Origin: Candidatus Omnitrophota bacterium
Lineage (GTDB): Bacteria; Omnitrophota; Gorgyraeia; B26-G9
Length of the DNA stretch: 8,816 nt
NCBI GenBank assembly: GCA_023136735.1
Contig: JAGLQQ010000211.1
Span: 1 to 8,816, forward strand
Reading direction: 5' to 3'
The translations under genes were made by a program, and so were the position numbers. The notes beneath the pieces were generated by a model. The model did no database searches, was not told where the DNA came from, and worked only from the letters and a program-made list of their open reading frames with translations. The first letter of the stretch is position 1; the number at the start of each line of letters is the position of its first letter. This document shows, piece by piece, positions 1-7,198 of the stretch.

Positions 1-12
1 CGCAAAATTCGC

Positions 13-52
13 GAAAGAACCGAATCCTTATCACAAGGTTTAAGAAAGAACC
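13..52. repeat. Pair of 9-bp direct repeats in the tail beyond asnB
   Basis: GAAAGAACC occurs at 13-21 and again at 44-52, 31 bp apart. Between them lies a weak hairpin, CCTT (26-29) and AAGG (35-38), with a 5-nt loop. Just outside, at 8-15, is the perfect palindrome TTCGCGAA. The hairpin has no T-run after it on the minus strand, so it does not look like an intrinsic terminator for the operon. I see no gene in 1-128; the longest ATG-started frames here are about ten codons. The repeats could be chance in so short a stretch. Confidence 0.3.
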
Positions 53-77
53 CTATTATTTTTTTTAATCAACATCC

Positions 78-133
78 GTAACCGTAACCGTCATACGATA
101 CGGGTTTCGTTACCCTAGCCGTTACCGGTTAAC
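78..133. repeat. Degenerate hexamer array (GGTWAC-like) abutting the asnB stop codon
   Basis: On the plus strand GTAACC occurs at 78-83 and 84-89, and GTTACC at 109-114 and 121-126. The units between (90-95, 97-102, 103-108, 115-120) are diverged but keep six-base phase with one extra base near 96. On the minus strand the array reads as GGTAAC and GGTTAC units. It ends in GTTAAC (128-133), which contains the TAA stop of asnB. Its composition is richer in G and C than the AT-rich flank at 54-75. It resembles the degenerate short intergenic repeats scattered through some bacterial genomes; whether other copies exist cannot be seen here. Confidence 0.55.
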
Positions 134-2012
134 ATGTATCTATAAACTCCCTATGCCACAATTCAAGCATAAGCAATGTACCTATTTTATAACCATTATC
201 AACTTTACTGTTCATATGTTCATCTATCATTACCTGAACATAGTTTTTATTAAAGTACCCCCTTCTCATTGTAGTTGGGTCAAGAAGTATACCCTTAATA
301 TATTCCTTCAGCGGTCCCCGGAACCACTCTCCCACAGGAAGACCAAAACCTTGTTTTTTACGCCTAATGATTTCCCGAGGTAAGAGTTTTTTAAATGAAC
401 TTTTTAGGATATATTTATTATTAAAATTATGCAGTTTAAGATCATACGGAATAGTTGCGGCAAATTCCATAAACTTATGGTCAAGAAAAGGAGAACGCGC
501 TTCCAGAGAATGGGCCATTGTCGCAATATCCGTTTTAACAAGCAAGTCATATGGAAGATAGCTTTCGATTTCCGCCTGACGGGTTAGATCGGAAAAATCC
601 CGACCATTTTTATTCTGATAATAACCTTCAAAAACAGCCCTGTCATGCCCCTGATCTAGGTGCTGGAGAAAATCATTATTATAAAGTGAACCCCTTTCTT
701 CATGATTAAATGAAGACATCCATCTAAGAAAGCGATCGCGCGGCTCATAATGCAGGCTTTTAAAGAACCTTTTCATCTGCCAGTTTAGTTTTCTTATATC
801 ATCACTGTCATATAGATTTTGCATGAATGAATTGATCGATCTGAGCAAGAACCTAGGGAGCAGACTGAAGATTTCAGCCATTTGGCAAGCTGTATAACGA
901 TAATAGCCGGCAAAAGATTCATCTCCGCCGTCTCCTGTTAAAACAACTTTTACCGATCTAGCCGCAAATTCAGCTAAGTAATATGTGGGGATACAAGAAT
1001 AATCAGCAAATGGTTCTCCGTAATGTTTTATTATTTTCGGAAGAACTTCAAGCACATTCGGATTTACAATTAGTTCATGATGTTTTGTTTTAAAACAACG
1101 AGAAACAGTATCGGCAAAACCAAGTTCATTATATAATTGATTGGAAAAGCCTACCGAATAGGTTTGTAGAGTGTCATTCGTATGTCTGTGCATCAGAGAA
1201 ACGATAGCGCTTGAATCGATTCCTCCGCTTAAAAAAACTCCCAAGGGCACATCGCTTACCATACGCTTAGATACAGCCTGATCAAGTTTATCTAATACCC
1301 CCTCTTTATATTCACTTACTTTCTTTCTCTCACCGATTCGATGGACAAGACTCCAGTATCTTTTCATACTTATTTGGCCATCTACAACTGTCATATAATA
1401 AGCCGGAGGCAATTTTTTAACATTCTTAAACATCGTCCATGGAGCAGGAACATATCGAAAACTCAGATACAGGTTCAAAGCTTCGAAATCCACTACTCTT
1501 TTTATAAATGGTGCACTCAACAGGGACTTTAATTCTGACGAAAAAGCAAAACAATCATTATTATGCCAATACACAATAGGTTTTTTTCCTAAGCGGTCCC
1601 GGGCGATAAAAAGTTTTCTGTTTTTCTGATCCCAAAGAGCAAAAGCGAACATTCCATCAAGATGATCCAGACATTCATGAGAGTACTCTTCATAAAGGTG
1701 TACTATAACCTCTGCGTCGCCTCTAGAATGAAAAACATGTCCTTTTTTCTCAAGCTCCGCTCTAAGCTGCCTAAAATTATATATTTCCCCATTAAATATT
1801 AGACCTAAACTTCGATCTTCATTATAAATGGGCTGATCTCCTGTTTCCAGATCAATGATCGACAAGCGTCTATGACCTAAGCCAATATTATTCTTAAAGA
1901 AAAATCCTTGCGCGTCCGGCCCTCGATGTGCCAGCTCATCAGTCATTTTTTTGAGAACCTCTTCGCCAACTGACTTATTATTAAAATTTAGTATTCCGCA
2001 TATACCGCACAT
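129..2012 (-). CDS. asnB: Asparagine synthase (glutamine-hydrolysing), probably a glycan-locus amidotransferase
   Basis: A 627-residue class II amidotransferase of full AsnB length. The N-terminal glutaminase domain (about 1-210) starts MCGICGI, so Cys2 becomes the nucleophile after Met removal. It keeps RGPD (30-33), HRRLSIID (47-54), NGEIYN (74-79) and GDAE (98-101). The synthetase domain has the ATP-binding loop SGGIDSS (262-268), TGDGGDE (359-365) and a conserved stretch ending SPFLDH (507-512). All key residues are present, so it should be active. Family knowledge: it takes ammonia from glutamine and amidates a carboxylate activated by AMP, classically aspartate. Relatives inside O-antigen and capsule loci are thought to amidate sugar acids, which the position last in this glycan operon suggests but does not prove. 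The ATG follows AAGGG by 4 nt and lies 8 nt after the GT4 stop. Some blocks look more GC-rich than the glycosyltransferase genes. Confidence 0.95.
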   Translation of the reverse strand: MCGICGILNFNNKSVGEEVLKKMTDELAHRGPDAQGFFFKNNIGLGHRRLSIIDLETGDQPIYNEDRSLGLIFNGEIYNFRQLRAELEKKGHVFHSRGDAEVIVHLYEEYSHECLDHLDGMFAFALWDQKNRKLFIARDRLGKKPIVYWHNNDCFAFSSELKSLLSAPFIKRVVDFEALNLYLSFRYVPAPWTMFKNVKKLPPAYYMTVVDGQISMKRYWSLVHRIGERKKVSEYKEGVLDKLDQAVSKRMVSDVPLGVFLSGGIDSSAIVSLMHRHTNDTLQTYSVGFSNQLYNELGFADTVSRCFKTKHHELIVNPNVLEVLPKIIKHYGEPFADYSCIPTYYLAEFAARSVKVVLTGDGGDESFAGYYRYTACQMAEIFSLLPRFLLRSINSFMQNLYDSDDIRKLNWQMKRFFKSLHYEPRDRFLRWMSSFNHEERGSLYNNDFLQHLDQGHDRAVFEGYYQNKNGRDFSDLTRQAEIESYLPYDLLVKTDIATMAHSLEARSPFLDHKFMEFAATIPYDLKLHNFNNKYILKSSFKKLLPREIIRRKKQGFGLPVGEWFRGPLKEYIKGILLDPTTMRRGYFNKNYVQVMIDEHMNSKVDNGYKIGTLLMLELWHREFIDTC

Positions 2013-2020
2013 ACATCCCT

Positions 2021-3145
2021 TTACTTTAATAACTTCTTATAAATAGATTCTATTTTATCTGTCATTACTTCAATATTAAACTTTTCCTTAACTGATTCTT
2101 TTGCTTGAGCAATTAATAAATTTCGTAAACTTTCATTTTCTATTAATGTGGTCACTTTTTGTGCTAAGGATTTTTCATCGGCAGGGGGTATCAGCATACC
2201 GGTTTTTTCATCTCCAATAACCTCTTTAATGCCATCTATATCACTAGCTACAGTTACAATACCAGCTGCCTGCGCCTCAAGCAAGACCATTCCAAGCCCT
2301 TCCCACAATGACGGTAAGACTAAAATATCCAAAGCATTCAAAATTTCAGGAATATCGTTTCTTACCCCTAAAAAAGTAACTTTATCCTTTAAACCCATAG
2401 ATACAACCATCTCAGATATTCTATTTTTCAACGATCCTTCTCCTACTAAAACAAAATGCACATTTTTATGATTTTGCAATATTAGCGGAATAGCTTTAAT
2501 CAAATATTTATACCCCTTTTGCTTATCAAAACGCGCGATAGTACCAACAACATAATCTTTATCATTGAGTTTTAAATCTATTTTCGCTTGTTCTTTGCTT
2601 TTTTTTGGTAAAAACTTCAAAATATCAATTCCGTTATAAACAACTTCTATATTCTTAGGATTTATGCTTTGATACTTTATTAAAAACTCACGAACAGAAT
2701 TAGAAACAGCTATATTTTTGCTCAAATGGTTAGACACAAATGAATCTAATAACATTGGAATTGTTTTTCTTTTCCTAAAATCATCAGTATTATGCTTAGT
2801 GGAAACAATACAAGACACTCCAGCTATTTTTGTCCCAAAATAGCCAAAAATATCTGCATCAATAAGATGGGTATGAACTATATCAAATTTTTCATTAGTG
2901 ATAAAGGCAGAAAGTCTAAGCAAACAAAAAATATCAAATCTAGAACGCATATTAAAATGAATGACTTTAATACCAGATTTTTTAAAATCTTCCGCTAATG
3001 TACCCTTACCTTTTAAATATCCAATGCATACATCAAACCCCCTGATAAACATATTTTCACTTAAACTCAATAGAAGATTTTCCGCTCCACCTGGTTCAAG
3101 CTCTGTTATTAAATGTAAAATTTTAACCTTCTTGGTTGCTGTCAT
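2021..3145 (-). CDS. GT4-family glycosyltransferase (374 aa)
   Basis: A retaining GT-B glycosyltransferase of normal length, with a glycos_transf_4-like N-terminal half and a Glycos_transf_1 C-terminal half. The N-terminus has HLITELEPGGAE (11-22), the usual acceptor-side glycine loop. The linker has VYNGID (169-174). The donor half has GTIARFDKQKG (201-211), VLVGEG (232-237) and the EX7E motif with Glu282 and Glu290 in WEGLGMVLLE. It should transfer a sugar from a nucleotide-sugar donor to a lipid-linked glycan at the cytoplasmic membrane face; donor and acceptor cannot be read from sequence. Its ATG lies 23 nt inside the end of the GT9 gene and follows AAGGA by about 9 nt, so the two are probably translationally coupled. 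It is strongly AT-rich: block 2041-2100 has 13 G or C in 60. Confidence 0.93.
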   Translation of the reverse strand: MTATKKVKILHLITELEPGGAENLLLSLSENMFIRGFDVCIGYLKGKGTLAEDFKKSGIKVIHFNMRSRFDIFCLLRLSAFITNEKFDIVHTHLIDADIFGYFGTKIAGVSCIVSTKHNTDDFRKRKTIPMLLDSFVSNHLSKNIAVSNSVREFLIKYQSINPKNIEVVYNGIDILKFLPKKSKEQAKIDLKLNDKDYVVGTIARFDKQKGYKYLIKAIPLILQNHKNVHFVLVGEGSLKNRISEMVVSMGLKDKVTFLGVRNDIPEILNALDILVLPSLWEGLGMVLLEAQAAGIVTVASDIDGIKEVIGDEKTGMLIPPADEKSLAQKVTTLIENESLRNLLIAQAKESVKEKFNIEVMTDKIESIYKKLLK

Positions 3146-4307
3146 TTAATATTTTCCTTATTTCTGTTAAGACGTCTTCAACACTAATTTTTCGCAAACA
3201 CTTTCTATTGCGACAAGGATAAGACGCTCGATTGTGACAATTTTGCATATTTGCTCGAGGGCTACAAGACAGCTTTCTGCTAATCACTACACTATTCTCA
3301 GTCCGAGGCGCACTATACAAAGGATTTGTAGGGCCAAACAAAACAACCAATGGCCTACCTAATGCCTCTGCTATATAAGTTGGTCCTGAATCATGCCCTA
3401 CATATACATCGCACCTATTTATAAGCGCCGCTAATTGTCCTAAAGAAAATCTGCCTGCTGCCATGATAGGTTTTTTGGACATTCTGCCGATAATTGCTTG
3501 AGCAACAGCAACATCATTTTCCCCTCCACAAATAACTATCTTCACATTATTATCTATAGTTATATTATCTGCCAATTCAGAAAAACTCTCTATTGGCCAT
3601 GTTTTACCTTTCCATCCCGCTCCGGGATGGATACAAACCAAAGGATTTTCATTGCCAATTAAATTTTCATTCAGGAACTCTCTGGCAAAAATTTCATTAT
3701 CTTTTTTTAATTCAATCGATAACCTGGAATTTTCGACCTTAACCCCTAATGTCTGCGCTACAGCATTATATCTTTCAACCAAATGCTGCCCCTTACGGAT
3801 CTTCACATCTTTTTGAAAAAGAAAACCAAGTCCTTGTGAACTAAAACCATATCTATTTTTTATACCACTTAAGATTCCGATTAAAATTGAATCAAATACT
3901 CCGCTCAAATCTACAAGTAAATCAAAATTTTTAAGTTTTAATTTTCTAGAGAAAGCTAACCTTTTTCTCCAACTGGATCCTTTCTCCTTAGTTCTATCGG
4001 TACACACCTCATCGAAAACAATTATTTCATCAACAAAAGAACAGTCTTTTACAATCTGCGCTGTTCTGGATTTGATCCATATTGCAATATGTGTTTTGGG
4101 ATACTTTTTTCTTATTGCCTTGATTGCAGGAGTCGCAAACATAAAATCTCCCAGATAGTGCAGACAAATAATCACAATAGAATGAATATGTTCAGGGGAG
4201 ACTGCTTCAGCTTTTTTAAGAAAAAAAATTACTTTCAAGAGTTTTTTCATCAAACTTCCGACAAAATTTACAATATTTTTTAAAAGAGCCATAAAATCTA
4301 TCCGCAT
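3123..4307 (-). CDS. GT9-family glycosyltransferase, ADP-heptose:LPS heptosyltransferase-like (394 aa)
   Basis: An inverting GT-B enzyme of the heptosyltransferase family (WaaC/WaaF/WaaQ relatives). The first Rossmann strand runs into GDFMFATP (53-60), matching the GD-x3-TP signature whose Asp (here Asp54) is the likely catalytic base. The donor half has HPGAGWKGKTWP (227-238), GHDSGPT (304-310) and LFGPTNP (323-329). The C-terminal region has Cys348, Cys357, Cys365 and Cys370 before a KCL..IS segment, as in heptosyltransferase II-type proteins. About 42 residues precede the first Rossmann strand, more than usual; they are basic and hydrophobic, as in a membrane-associating helix. The ATG has AAGG 8 nt upstream, which supports this start over the Met at residue 6. 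Role by inference: adds heptose or a related sugar to LPS inner core. Confidence 0.92.
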   Translation of the reverse strand: MRIDFMALLKNIVNFVGSLMKKLLKVIFFLKKAEAVSPEHIHSIVIICLHYLGDFMFATPAIKAIRKKYPKTHIAIWIKSRTAQIVKDCSFVDEIIVFDEVCTDRTKEKGSSWRKRLAFSRKLKLKNFDLLVDLSGVFDSILIGILSGIKNRYGFSSQGLGFLFQKDVKIRKGQHLVERYNAVAQTLGVKVENSRLSIELKKDNEIFAREFLNENLIGNENPLVCIHPGAGWKGKTWPIESFSELADNITIDNNVKIVICGGENDVAVAQAIIGRMSKKPIMAAGRFSLGQLAALINRCDVYVGHDSGPTYIAEALGRPLVVLFGPTNPLYSAPRTENSVVISRKLSCSPRANMQNCHNRASYPCRNRKCLRKISVEDVLTEIRKILNDSNQEG

Positions 4308-4328
4308 ATTTTTTACCTTAAAAAACCT

Positions 4329-4889
4329 CTATTTTTTAATCACAAGTTCAAATGAATATATCTCACAATGCGGCTTTGAATGAACGATCTCAAAATCACC
4401 TATTTTTTTTAATACACTTAATACATATTCCAAGCTAAATTCATTGATTTTATGATTTTGATTATACGTTTGACCTGTTTTTTTACAGTGCTTGCGATAT
4501 TTCTTTTCATCAGGGCAATACAAGATCAAATATCCTCCCAGCTTTAGAACCCTTAGCCATTCATTTAAAACCACTTCTGTCTCTCTAAAATCTTCTAAAA
4601 GATGTGAAGAGTAAACATAGTCCAAAACTTCATTTTTAAACCAATATAAATCCCGGGCATCACCCTTTAGGTTTAACATTGCATTGCCGGCATTTCTGTA
4701 CGGAGTAGGCAAATCTACTGTGATAGCATCCGGCACGATGGGGTCTCCCCCGTACCCCAAATCCAACCCATTACCTTTACAAAACTTTTTAAGCCTCCTT
4801 CGGCATAATGCAGTTTCAGAATTCGTCATATCCCCTCTTTTTCTAATTTTAAAGCTTAGCAACTTTTTAAAATATTTTTTAATTTTCAT
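4329..4889 (-). CDS. Class I SAM-dependent methyltransferase, small (186 aa; 166 aa if the downstream ATG is used)
   Basis: A short Methyltransf_11-type Rossmann protein. Motif I is GLDLGYGGDP (41-50), the acidic strand-2 position is in ITVDLP (56-61), the post-II segment is YSSHLLEDF (93-101), and LKLGGYLILYCPDE (115-128) is the strand-5 region. It should bind S-adenosylmethionine; the methyl acceptor is unknown, but a sugar hydroxyl or carboxyl fits the operon. The start is uncertain. The ATG at 4889 overlaps the upstream GT4 gene by 11 nt and has no clear Shine-Dalgarno site; a TTG three codons earlier is less likely. An ATG at 4829 follows AGAGGGG closely, and the residues it would remove are a Lys-rich stretch outside the catalytic fold. 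Motif I is encoded by a G-rich patch in otherwise AT-rich DNA. Confidence 0.85.
   Translation of the reverse strand: MKIKKYFKKLLSFKIRKRGDMTNSETALCRRRLKKFCKGNGLDLGYGGDPIVPDAITVDLPTPYRNAGNAMLNLKGDARDLYWFKNEVLDYVYSSHLLEDFRETEVVLNEWLRVLKLGGYLILYCPDEKKYRKHCKKTGQTYNQNHKINEFSLEYVLSVLKKIGDFEIVHSKPHCEIYSFELVIKK
4832..4838 (-). promoter_or_regulatory. Shine-Dalgarno-like site before the alternative methyltransferase start
   Basis: The minus strand reads AGAGGGG at 4838-4832, two bases before the in-frame ATG at 4829-4827; counted from GAGG the spacing is 4 nt. This is tighter than ideal but far better than anything before the ATG at 4889. It argues that the protein may begin MTNSETAL. Confidence 0.45.
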
Positions 4890-6039
4890 ATAAGGCAAAA
4901 ATTTCGCTTAAGAGGTTACGTGAATTAAATCGCCTATGTACTTCACGATAGGCATTGTTTATTAAAAAATCTAGTTTTTGTTTGTCTTCCAATAAGTTTA
5001 AAATTGCTTGCCCCAAAGCTTTAGGGGCCTGCGCAGGCACAATAATGCCACTATCATCGTTTTTAATTATTTCAGATACTGCACCAAAATTCGCTGCAAT
5101 AACTGCTGTCTTACACCCCATAGCTTCAATTATTACCCGACCAAAGCTATCAACGACTGAGGGAAAAATAAAAATGTCTAGCATTTTTAAAACTTGAAGT
5201 ATATCTTTACGGAATCCTACAAATTTAACCTTTTTATCAATGTTAAGATTTTTTACCTTTAAATGTAGCTGCTCTAAATATTTTTCATCTCTTCTAACAG
5301 ACTTTAAATCAAAATGCGTAACATCTCCAACAATAATAAATTCAACATTATTGTATTTATCCAGCACAATTTTTGCAGCTTCGATAATATCCTCATAACA
5401 CTTGCCTATTGTTATTCTTCCCGCTGCCCCGATTATTATTGTATCTTTAGGTATTGCTAATTCATTTTTTAAGGTTGGAGCCGTCTTTAGCCTATCTAGA
5501 TGCAAGAAATCAATTCCATTATAAATAACTTTCGTTTTAAAGTAATATTTTTTCCAAGCATTTTGAGAAGCCTTTTTCCGTTGAAATTCTGAAACAAAAA
5601 TAATTTTATCAGCCAAGGAAAACATAATATTACCTATCAGTCCAAGATTTGATATTAAGGTATGTATATGCCAAATAAATTTTACTTTTTTGATTTTAGC
5701 CGCAAAGCCAGCAAAAATTGCCGAATTGACATCATGAACATGTACAATATTGATTTTATACTTATTAAATACCCTGATCAATTTTAAAACTATAACTGCC
5801 AGCTTAAACAGATGTTCCATGAACAAAAAGGGATTTATTGTTCTTCTAAGATAACAAAACGGCATGACAATAACCTGAGTATTTAGAGATTGAGCTTGTT
5901 GTGATAAAAGTCCTTCTTTATATACTAACAATATCGGCTTGAAACACGTTCTATCTATATGCTTTATGATTTGAAGCAGATTTATTTCTGCCCCTCCCAG
6001 CTTTTCTGCATGATTTATTATATACAATACATTAATCAT
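4879..6039 (-). CDS. GT4-family glycosyltransferase with a DX7E motif (386 aa)
   Basis: A second GT-B retaining glycosyltransferase. The N-terminus has NHAEKLGGAEINLL (9-22), followed by VHDVN (101-105) and WHIHT (123-127). The linker has VIYNGID (171-177). The donor half has GAAGRITIGK (204-213), FIIVGD (234-239) and a loop DSFGRVIIEA in which the first acid of the usual EX7E pair is Asp297, with Glu305 as the second. Where most relatives have Lys-Gly after GRL, this protein has Lys213-Cys214. All structural segments are present and the length is normal, so it is probably functional. Inferred role: adds a sugar to the membrane-bound glycan; donor unknown. The ATG lies 12 nt after the GT2 stop with no convincing Shine-Dalgarno site, which suggests reinitiation by ribosomes finishing GT2. 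Its end overlaps the methyltransferase start. Confidence 0.93.
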   Translation of the reverse strand: MINVLYIINHAEKLGGAEINLLQIIKHIDRTCFKPILLVYKEGLLSQQAQSLNTQVIVMPFCYLRRTINPFLFMEHLFKLAVIVLKLIRVFNKYKINIVHVHDVNSAIFAGFAAKIKKVKFIWHIHTLISNLGLIGNIMFSLADKIIFVSEFQRKKASQNAWKKYYFKTKVIYNGIDFLHLDRLKTAPTLKNELAIPKDTIIIGAAGRITIGKCYEDIIEAAKIVLDKYNNVEFIIVGDVTHFDLKSVRRDEKYLEQLHLKVKNLNIDKKVKFVGFRKDILQVLKMLDIFIFPSVVDSFGRVIIEAMGCKTAVIAANFGAVSEIIKNDDSGIIVPAQAPKALGQAILNLLEDKQKLDFLINNAYREVHRRFNSRNLLSEIFALYEN

Positions 6040-6051
6040 ATATTTTGCATT

Positions 6052-7005
6052 CTATTTATTGAATTTTTCTATCCTACAAATAATTAAATTTTTAATTGTT
6101 ATAATTCTCCTGTAATTTTTGTTGCCTGCAAATGACACAAAAAATACCAAAATAAATTTTATATTTATTGGGCTTTTTTTAATTGCTTGCAGTATATATT
6201 TTCTTCCCTGCAACATTTGCCCTTCCTGACACAATAAAGTTCCAATCCAATATAAGCGCTTAGATAGCAATTTACGATCCTTCTTTATGTCTTGATAGTA
6301 CTTATCTAAGATCACCTTTTCTGCTGAAATAAGAGCATTTCTGTCAGAAGAAATACTGTTATTAGTAATATAATATTTGACTAAAGGCTCTGACAGGTGA
6401 TAGAAGTAATAATATTTTGAAACTCTCATTAAAAGTTCTAAATCTACATACCTGAGAAGTTTTTCATCAAATATCCCTACCTTTTCAAAACATGCTCTAT
6501 TAATTAGAGCAGAAACAATTCCTATATTCATTAAACGATGTCTTAATGCATCTTTATAAACTATTCTATCTTCCGGCATTATCCTTGGTGCAAATTTTTG
6601 TTCTTTTTTACCATCTTTGTCTATTTTCCACATATTTGAATACACAACTCCCAGTTTTGGCGTTGCTTGCTCAAAAATCTTTATCTGCTTTTCCAATTTC
6701 TCCGGTAACCATTCATCATCACTATCCTGAAAAGCTATAAAACTACCTCGCGCTCTTATTATTCCTTCATTGCGTGCTTTCGCTACCCCTCCACGTTCTG
6801 CTCGGCGCAGATAAATAATTCTTTCGTCATTAAAACTAGAAATCACTTCTCCTGAATTATCATTTGACCCATCATCAATAACAATGATTTCGAAATCTTG
6901 ATAACTTTGCTGCAATACGCTTTTGATTGATCGACCAATTAATTCTGCCCGATTATAGGTAGGGATAATTATACTTACCTGTGGTGGAGTACTTTTTTCA
7001 TGCAT
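6052..7005 (-). CDS. GT2-family glycosyltransferase (317 aa)
   Basis: A GT-A-fold inverting glycosyltransferase. With the start chosen here it has VSIIIPTYN (10-18), IDDGS (43-47), GGVAKARNEG (72-81), the metal-binding DSDDEW (94-99, DXD type) and DLELLMR (188-194), which supplies the ED-like catalytic base region. About 80 residues follow the catalytic core, rich in Lys and aromatic residues, with no clear membrane helix except a hydrophobic ILVFFVSFAG segment. The frame is open further upstream to 7083, but those 26 extra residues lie mostly over the zinc-ribbon gene in another frame and do not resemble a GT2 N-terminus. The ATG at 7005 is preceded by GGGAG about 10 nt away and starts a few residues before the first strand, as usual. 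Donor and acceptor are unknown. Confidence 0.92.
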   Translation of the reverse strand: MHEKSTPPQVSIIIPTYNRAELIGRSIKSVLQQSYQDFEIIVIDDGSNDNSGEVISSFNDERIIYLRRAERGGVAKARNEGIIRARGSFIAFQDSDDEWLPEKLEKQIKIFEQATPKLGVVYSNMWKIDKDGKKEQKFAPRIMPEDRIVYKDALRHRLMNIGIVSALINRACFEKVGIFDEKLLRYVDLELLMRVSKYYYFYHLSEPLVKYYITNNSISSDRNALISAEKVILDKYYQDIKKDRKLLSKRLYWIGTLLCQEGQMLQGRKYILQAIKKSPINIKFILVFFVSFAGNKNYRRIITIKNLIICRIEKFNK

Positions 7006-7027
7006 ATAGCCGGTGCTCCCTGAAAAC

Positions 7028-7198
7028 TTATTTTTTAGGTTCAAGCTCCTCTGCCTCCTCAACAAGCATAACAGGAATACCATCTTTGATGGGATATTTT
7101 CTGTGACACTTCGGACAAATCAGCCTTTCTGATTCAAGTTTTACTGCTTCCTTGCAAACAGGACAAGCCAGGATTTCAAGCAATTCTTTACTAATCAT
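7028..7198 (-). CDS. Trm112-like zinc-ribbon protein (YcaR/UPF0434 family), 56 aa
   Basis: A 56-residue protein, MISKELLEILACPVC followed by a short linker, CPKC and then YPIKDGIPVMLVEEAEEL. Four cysteines (12, 15, 28, 31) form two CPxC knuckles for one zinc ion. The LLEILACPVC start and the DGIPVML end match bacterial Trm112p-like proteins such as E. coli YcaR, which lies between lpxK and kdsB in a lipid A/Kdo operon; location in an LPS-like locus fits. In eukaryotes and archaea Trm112 is an activating subunit for several methyltransferases; the bacterial role is poorly defined. The ATG overlaps the TGA of the membrane-protein gene as ATGA and has an ideal AGGAGG 7 nt upstream, so expression should be strong and coupled. 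The TAA at 7028 leaves 22 nt before GT2. The gene is easily missed because of its length. Confidence 0.9.
   Translation of the reverse strand: MISKELLEILACPVCKEAVKLESERLICPKCHRKYPIKDGIPVMLVEEAEELEPKK

Noticed and set aside
26..38. CCTT/AAGG hairpin beyond asnB, considered as a terminator
   Set aside because: The stem is only 4 bp and is not followed by a T-run on the minus strand. The T-run at 59-66 is on the plus strand and so is an A-run in the operon transcript.
78..133. Hexamer array considered as a CRISPR array or telomere
   Set aside because: Units are 6 bp with no spacers, and the array is only about 56 bp and degenerate. No cas gene or linear-end feature is present.
153..561. Plus-strand open frames opposite asnB
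   Set aside because: They lie entirely on the complement of a strongly conserved asparagine synthase and their translations show no domain-like pattern.
2148..2471. Plus-strand frame of 107 codons opposite the GT4 gene
   Set aside because: It is the antisense shadow of the GT4 donor domain; no recognisable motif and no ribosome site were seen.
4221..4228. Eight-base A run near the start of the GT9 gene (a similar run is at 7639-7646), considered as a phase-variation tract
   Set aside because: Both runs simply encode Phe-Phe codons in AT-rich genes. Eight-base A/T runs are expected by chance here, and the frames are intact.
7006..7083. Upstream extension of the GT2 reading frame adding 26 residues
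   Set aside because: It overlaps the zinc-ribbon gene in another frame, does not resemble a GT2 N-terminus, and a well-placed ATG with GGGAG upstream exists at 7005.
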